DNA of 10,379 nucleotides, taken from contig JBPEWY010000043.1 of NCBI GenBank assembly GCA_052032225.1, positions 1 through 10,379 on the forward strand. The letters run 5' to 3'. Positions 6,771 to 10,379 of the stretch are shown here, piece by piece (the first letter of the stretch is position 1; each line of letters starts with the position of its first letter). The notes under the pieces are model-generated. The model saw nothing but the letters and a program-made list of their open reading frames with translations. It searched no databases and had not been told where the DNA came from. The DNA comes from JBPEWY01 sp052032225. GTDB taxonomy: Bacteria > Bacteroidota > Bacteroidia > Flavobacteriales > Flavobacteriaceae. The position numbers and the translations under genes were made by a program.

Positions 6771-8123
6771 TTGATAAAAAAAATAATATCATACTTAAAA
6801 TCCTCTAGCCAAAATCCGCTTATTCGTAATGTTTTATTAGTTGGGTTTATTACTGTTATTGTTAAGCTCGTAGCTTTTTACAAAGAAACATTAATAGCAG
6901 GTTCTTTTGGTCTATCCGAAATTTTAGACACCTTTTTAATTGCTCTTTTAGTGCCCTCTTTTATTCAAAGTGTTTTTATTAACGCTTTAAAAAACATTTT
7001 CATTCCCAACTATATTAATGAGCTTAAAAATAAAGGAAATGTTGCTGCCTTTCAGTCTGTTGTTTTCATAATAACTTTCTCTATTGCTCTGTTTGCAGTA
7101 TTAATAGCTTTTTTATCTACAGATGTTTTTTTAGATTTAGTTTATCCGGGGCATACAGAATCTTATTACGCCCTTGTTAAAAAACAACTGTATATAGTAT
7201 TGCCTTGTTTATTTTTCTGGGGATTTTCGTCTTTACTAAGTGGGTTATTAGAAGTTTATAGCAGGTTTTTTTATTCAACCATATCATCAATTTTTTCTGC
7301 AATTACAATTATTCTCTTCTTAATTTTTTTAAAAGAAGAGCTACAAGAAATGGTATTAGCAATTAGTCTTCTTACCGGATGTTTTTTGGAGTTTTTATAC
7401 TTACTCTTTATCTCGATAAAAACCAAAGTTCTTAAAATAAGTAGGCCTAAACTAAACAGTAATGTAATTGTAATGTTAAAGCAGTTACCTCCTAAAATTT
7501 CATCCGGCCTTCTATCTGCTTTAAACAATTATGTTGATCATTTTTTTGCTGCACAACTAGCTATTGGTTCTATTACAGCAATAAGTTACGGCGCGAAAAT
7601 ACCGGCAATAATTATCACAATTTTAATTATTGCCATGGGAAATGTTTTATTACCACATTTTTCAAGAAAAATCAATGAAGATTTAAAAAAAGCTTACAAA
7701 GAGCTTTTTAGAATTTTATTGTTAGTTTTTGTAGGCGCTGCTCTCGTTATTAGTGTTCTTGCATTCTTCTCTAAAGAAATAATATCATTTTTATTTGAGC
7801 GAAATGCTTTTGATGCAGACGACACTTTAGTGGTTGCTAATATTCAACAAATACTACTTCTTTATGTTCCCTTTTACCTATGTACCTTAATATTAGTTAA
7901 GTTTTTAACCAGTATCAATAAAAATAAATTTATGGCTTGGGCATCACTTTTTAACCTAATATTAAATATTGCCTTAAACTCTTATCTTGTAAAAAGATAT
8001 GGCATTTATGGTCTGGCTGTAAGTACTGCTACAGTATACACTATAAGTAGTTTTATTTATTTTAGTTTTACTAGATTACAGTACCGTAAGTTAATTAAGA
8101 AAGCAAATTTTAATGAAAATTGA
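6771..8123 (+). CDS. MurJ/MviN-family lipid-linked oligosaccharide flippase
   Basis: This 450-residue polytopic inner-membrane protein is predicted to flip a lipid-linked repeat unit to the periplasm. It belongs to the MOP exporter superfamily, MVF (MurJ/MviN) branch. Support comes from the N-terminal GFITVIVKLVAFYKETLIAGSFG, from NNYVDHFFAAQLAIGSITAISYG (252-274), which aligns with the MurJ VDRFFA...GSISAL region, and from LFERNAFDADDT (341-352), close to MurJ LFERGAFTAEDT. About 12 membrane helices are visible, against 14 in E. coli MurJ. The start is TTG at 6771: an in-frame TAA lies at 6753-6755, no ATG or GTG occurs between it and 6771, and the next ATG falls deep inside the protein. An AAAAAGG tract ends ten bases upstream. 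It begins four bases after the previous stop and overlaps the next gene by 11 bases. Position between sugar-nucleotide genes and a glycosyltransferase/polymerase pair points to a Wzx-like role rather than lipid II export. Confidence 0.85.
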   Translation: MIKKIISYLKSSSQNPLIRNVLLVGFITVIVKLVAFYKETLIAGSFGLSEILDTFLIALLVPSFIQSVFINALKNIFIPNYINELKNKGNVAAFQSVVFIITFSIALFAVLIAFLSTDVFLDLVYPGHTESYYALVKKQLYIVLPCLFFWGFSSLLSGLLEVYSRFFYSTISSIFSAITIILFLIFLKEELQEMVLAISLLTGCFLEFLYLLFISIKTKVLKISRPKLNSNVIVMLKQLPPKISSGLLSALNNYVDHFFAAQLAIGSITAISYGAKIPAIIITILIIAMGNVLLPHFSRKINEDLKKAYKELFRILLLVFVGAALVISVLAFFSKEIISFLFERNAFDADDTLVVANIQQILLLYVPFYLCTLILVKFLTSINKNKFMAWASLFNLILNIALNSYLVKRYGIYGLAVSTATVYTISSFIYFSFTRLQYRKLIKKANFNEN

Positions 8124-9189
8124 TTTAATAATTAGTACACTAAGAGGTGGTGGTGCTGAGCGAGTTCTTTTGCTTTTGGCATCAAGCTTTATTAAGCGTC
8201 CTGGCATTAACGTAAGAATTATAACGCTTAATAAAGGAGAAGAATATATAATTGACCGAAACCTTAATAGAGTTAGCTTAGATAAAGGAATTATACCAAA
8301 CCATACTTTAAGAAGTTTTTTTAATCTTTTAAAATTCTATAGAAAAAAACAAAACAGGCCAGATATAATAATCTCTTTTATAACACTTACAAGCCTTATA
8401 GCCATTGTAGTAGCTAAGTTTTATAATATTAAAATTATTGCTGCAGAGCATAATAATTATAAAAGAAACATGGGGCCTGAGTTTTTAAGTCTTTTCACCA
8501 AAAAAAAATTGTACAAAAAAGCCGATTTAGTAACTGTTTTAACTTCTTATGATGTGCCTTACTACAAAAAATATGGAGTAAATGTTAAAGTTATGCCTAA
8601 TCCATGTACATTTAAACCATTAGCAGAGCTCCCTCAAAACAGAAAAAAAGTAATTCTGGCAATAGGTAAATTAGACCGTTACCATCATAAAGGTTTTGAT
8701 AATTTAATAACCATAGTAGAGCCCATTCTAAAAAAACATCACGATTGGAAACTAAAAATTGTAGGTAGCGGAAACGAGGGCTTACCTTTTTTACAAAAGT
8801 TAGTTTCTGACAAAAAACTTGAGGACCAAATTATATTTACAGGTTTTATTAAAAACATTCCCGAATTAATGCAAGAATCTTCCATTTTTATTTTGTCATC
8901 CAGATATGAAGGTTTACCTATGGTTTTATTAGAAGCTATGTCGCAAGGTATGGCTTGCATTGCATATAATTGTGTAACTGGCCCTTCAGATATAATTCAG
9001 CATAACAATAATGGGTTGTTAATTGAAGATCAAAATATTGAAAAAATGCGTGAAGGACTAGAAAAATTGATTGTTGACAAAGATTTACGAAAAAAATTTG
9101 GTGAAAACGGCTTAAAATCACTTAAACGATTTGAAATAGACACCGTAATAGATGATTACATAAACATTTTTAATGAAATTTTAGCTTAG
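8113..9189 (+). CDS. GT4-family glycosyltransferase
   Basis: This 358-residue GT-B glycosyltransferase likely adds one sugar to the lipid-linked repeat unit at the cytoplasmic face of the inner membrane. The N-terminal acceptor domain starts with ISTLRGGGAERV (7-18), the glycine-rich loop common to GT4 enzymes of polysaccharide loci. The C-terminal donor domain has ILAIGKLDRYHHKGFDNLI (181-199), with Lys193 in the usual phosphate-contacting position. The E-x7-E motif is Glu266 to Glu274 in YEGLPMVLLEAMSQG, followed by YNCVTGPSDII and NNNGLLI. This tail resembles AmsD- and PglJ-like transferases that handle galactose or HexNAc, but donor, acceptor and linkage cannot be read from sequence. The start codon overlaps the flippase end by 11 bases, and its TAG stop overlaps the next gene's GTG start. 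One transferase is too few for a multi-sugar repeat, so more are expected downstream. Confidence 0.9.
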   Translation: MKIDLIISTLRGGGAERVLLLLASSFIKRPGINVRIITLNKGEEYIIDRNLNRVSLDKGIIPNHTLRSFFNLLKFYRKKQNRPDIIISFITLTSLIAIVVAKFYNIKIIAAEHNNYKRNMGPEFLSLFTKKKLYKKADLVTVLTSYDVPYYKKYGVNVKVMPNPCTFKPLAELPQNRKKVILAIGKLDRYHHKGFDNLITIVEPILKKHHDWKLKIVGSGNEGLPFLQKLVSDKKLEDQIIFTGFIKNIPELMQESSIFILSSRYEGLPMVLLEAMSQGMACIAYNCVTGPSDIIQHNNNGLLIEDQNIEKMREGLEKLIVDKDLRKKFGENGLKSLKRFEIDTVIDDYINIFNEILA

Positions 9190-10379
9190 TGAATAAATGG
9201 ATAATATACCTGTGCTTTTTTTGGCCAATTACCTCTAACGTATTAAATATACAAGGATTTGCTGGAATATTTGTATCGTTAACGGCTACTCAACTTGTAG
9301 CATACAGCAATGTTATTTTACTTTTGGTTGGTATCTTTTTAATTTTAAAAAGAATTCAAATAAACAACCTTTCTAAAACGGCTAAACTTTGGATTATTTT
9401 TTACTTTTTTTACTATATAATTGCAACAATAGCAGCTATTATTAACGATCACGATTTTAACATATTAGTTTCTTTAATAAGCGTAATTTATTTTATCTCT
9501 TTTTACTTATTACTAAGTATTGAAGAATACAGAAAGGATTTTTTTAAGGTAATTACATTTGGTTTTGTAATCTCTTCCATTTTAACCATCATTCTCTTCA
9601 AATTAAATTTTGATATGGGAATCAGAGAAGTATATAAATATTCTCTTCACAGAGCCCAAGGGGTTTATGGTGACGCAAACAATACAGCAATGGTTGCTAT
9701 AATAGCATTTATTCTCTTTTATTATTACTTTAAACCAAAAAACCGTAATCAAAAAATATTTAAAGTCGTAACGCTTTTGGTTACCTTTTATGCACTAACA
9801 CAAACTTTTTCTACAACAGGCCTAACTACTTTTACCATAGTATTTTTATTGCTAAACCATAAGTTTTTTACCAAACAAAGAGTTCTACTTTTATTTGGCG
9901 CTTTATTTATTGGGTATATTTTTATAGTAAACCTTCCAAAGCTTACTGCAGATTTAAATTTAAGTGTACATCAACAAGCTAAAATAGAAAACCTTGCCAA
10001 TGTTTTAACACTTAATTTTACCGAAGTAGATACTTCTGGCAGAACAGACCTTTTACAAAATCTAATGCAATACATATATAAAAACCCCTTTTTAGGCAAT
10101 GGAGTAGATTTTTTTGTAAGTGTTAAAGGGCATAATACTTATTTTGGTATATGGGCAGATGCAGGCGTTTTCGCTTTTATCTTTTTTATCTCTATTTTAT
10201 TTATTTATATGGTTAGATCTCTAAAAATTAAAGCCAATTACCGATTTTTTTGTGTTACCATCTTACTTACGTTGTATATTTTTATGATTAGTCTTCAATC
10301 TGTTCTTAATCAACCATATGCAATGGTACTATTTGTATATATTGGTTATTTAATAGATAATAAATTTGAAAATAAAATC
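9189..10379 (+). CDS. Wzy-type O-antigen/capsule polymerase (open at window end)
   Basis: This frame is open for 397 codons to the last base, so the 3' end is missing, though length and a charged tail (IDNKFENKI) suggest the stop is close. The product is an inner-membrane protein with about ten hydrophobic segments, predicted to polymerise lipid-linked repeat units in the periplasm. O-antigen ligase/polymerase family features are HRAQGVYGDANNTAM (154-168), the large loop after about residue 250 with SGRTDLLQN (283-291), NPFLGNGVDFF (299-309), and GHNTYFGIWADAG (314-326), the usual HN-x-Y...A-[ED]-x-G signature. The start is a GTG at 9189 whose G is the last base of the preceding TAG; no in-frame ATG occurs for more than 400 bases, and starting there would remove the first membrane helices. 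No Shine-Dalgarno site is seen, so termination-reinitiation from the glycosyltransferase is likely. Within an operon of precursor genes a polymerase fits better than a WaaL-like ligase. Confidence 0.82.
   Translation, partial: MNKWIIYLCFFWPITSNVLNIQGFAGIFVSLTATQLVAYSNVILLLVGIFLILKRIQINNLSKTAKLWIIFYFFYYIIATIAAIINDHDFNILVSLISVIYFISFYLLLSIEEYRKDFFKVITFGFVISSILTIILFKLNFDMGIREVYKYSLHRAQGVYGDANNTAMVAIIAFILFYYYFKPKNRNQKIFKVVTLLVTFYALTQTFSTTGLTTFTIVFLLLNHKFFTKQRVLLLFGALFIGYIFIVNLPKLTADLNLSVHQQAKIENLANVLTLNFTEVDTSGRTDLLQNLMQYIYKNPFLGNGVDFFVSVKGHNTYFGIWADAGVFAFIFFISILFIYMVRSLKIKANYRFFCVTILLTLYIFMISLQSVLNQPYAMVLFVYIGYLIDNKFENKI

Overview
The window looks like chromosomal DNA of a marine or environmental member of Bacteroidota, most likely Flavobacteriia. 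This is inferred from its strongly AT-rich composition, A-rich leaders with almost no Shine-Dalgarno sites, one candidate promoter of the Bacteroidota TTG / TANNTTTG type, a lipoprotein with acidic residues just after its lipid-bearing cysteine, and protein sequences of flavobacterial flavour. No species can be named from sequence alone.

Layout: a minus-strand gene (108-1673) encodes a surface-type lipoprotein with a PL1-like pectate lyase domain and ends at a clear intrinsic terminator (54-79). A 305-bp divergent intergenic region (1674-1978) carries the candidate promoter for a rightward operon. That operon runs from 1979 past the right edge: UDP-glucuronate 4-epimerase, WbpP/TviC-type UDP-GlcNAc(A) 4-epimerase, UDP-glucose 6-dehydrogenase, TviB/WbpO-type UDP-HexNAc 6-dehydrogenase, a MurJ/MviN-family flippase, a GT4 glycosyltransferase, and a Wzy-type O-antigen polymerase. 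The polymerase has a GTG start and is still open at the last base. From the second epimerase onward the genes touch or overlap (gaps of 3-4 nt, overlaps of 1-11 nt), so they are probably co-transcribed and translationally coupled. The only sizeable gap, 131 bp, lies after the first epimerase.

Taken together, this is the precursor, export and polymerisation part of a Wzx/Wzy-like pathway for an acidic surface polysaccharide (capsule, exopolysaccharide or O-antigen). The four sugar-nucleotide enzymes can supply UDP-GlcA and UDP-GalA from UDP-Glc, and UDP-GlcNAcA and UDP-GalNAcA from UDP-GlcNAc, so the polymer is predicted to be rich in uronic acids. The initiating phosphoglycosyltransferase, further glycosyltransferases and Wza/Wzc-type export proteins are absent here and presumably lie downstream. 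Two points stand out: the flippase is of the MurJ family rather than a typical Wzx, and a uronate-type polysaccharide lyase lies divergently next to a uronate-polymer operon. I found no RNA gene, CRISPR array, insertion sequence or clearly new type of system; most of the window is recognisable polysaccharide biology.
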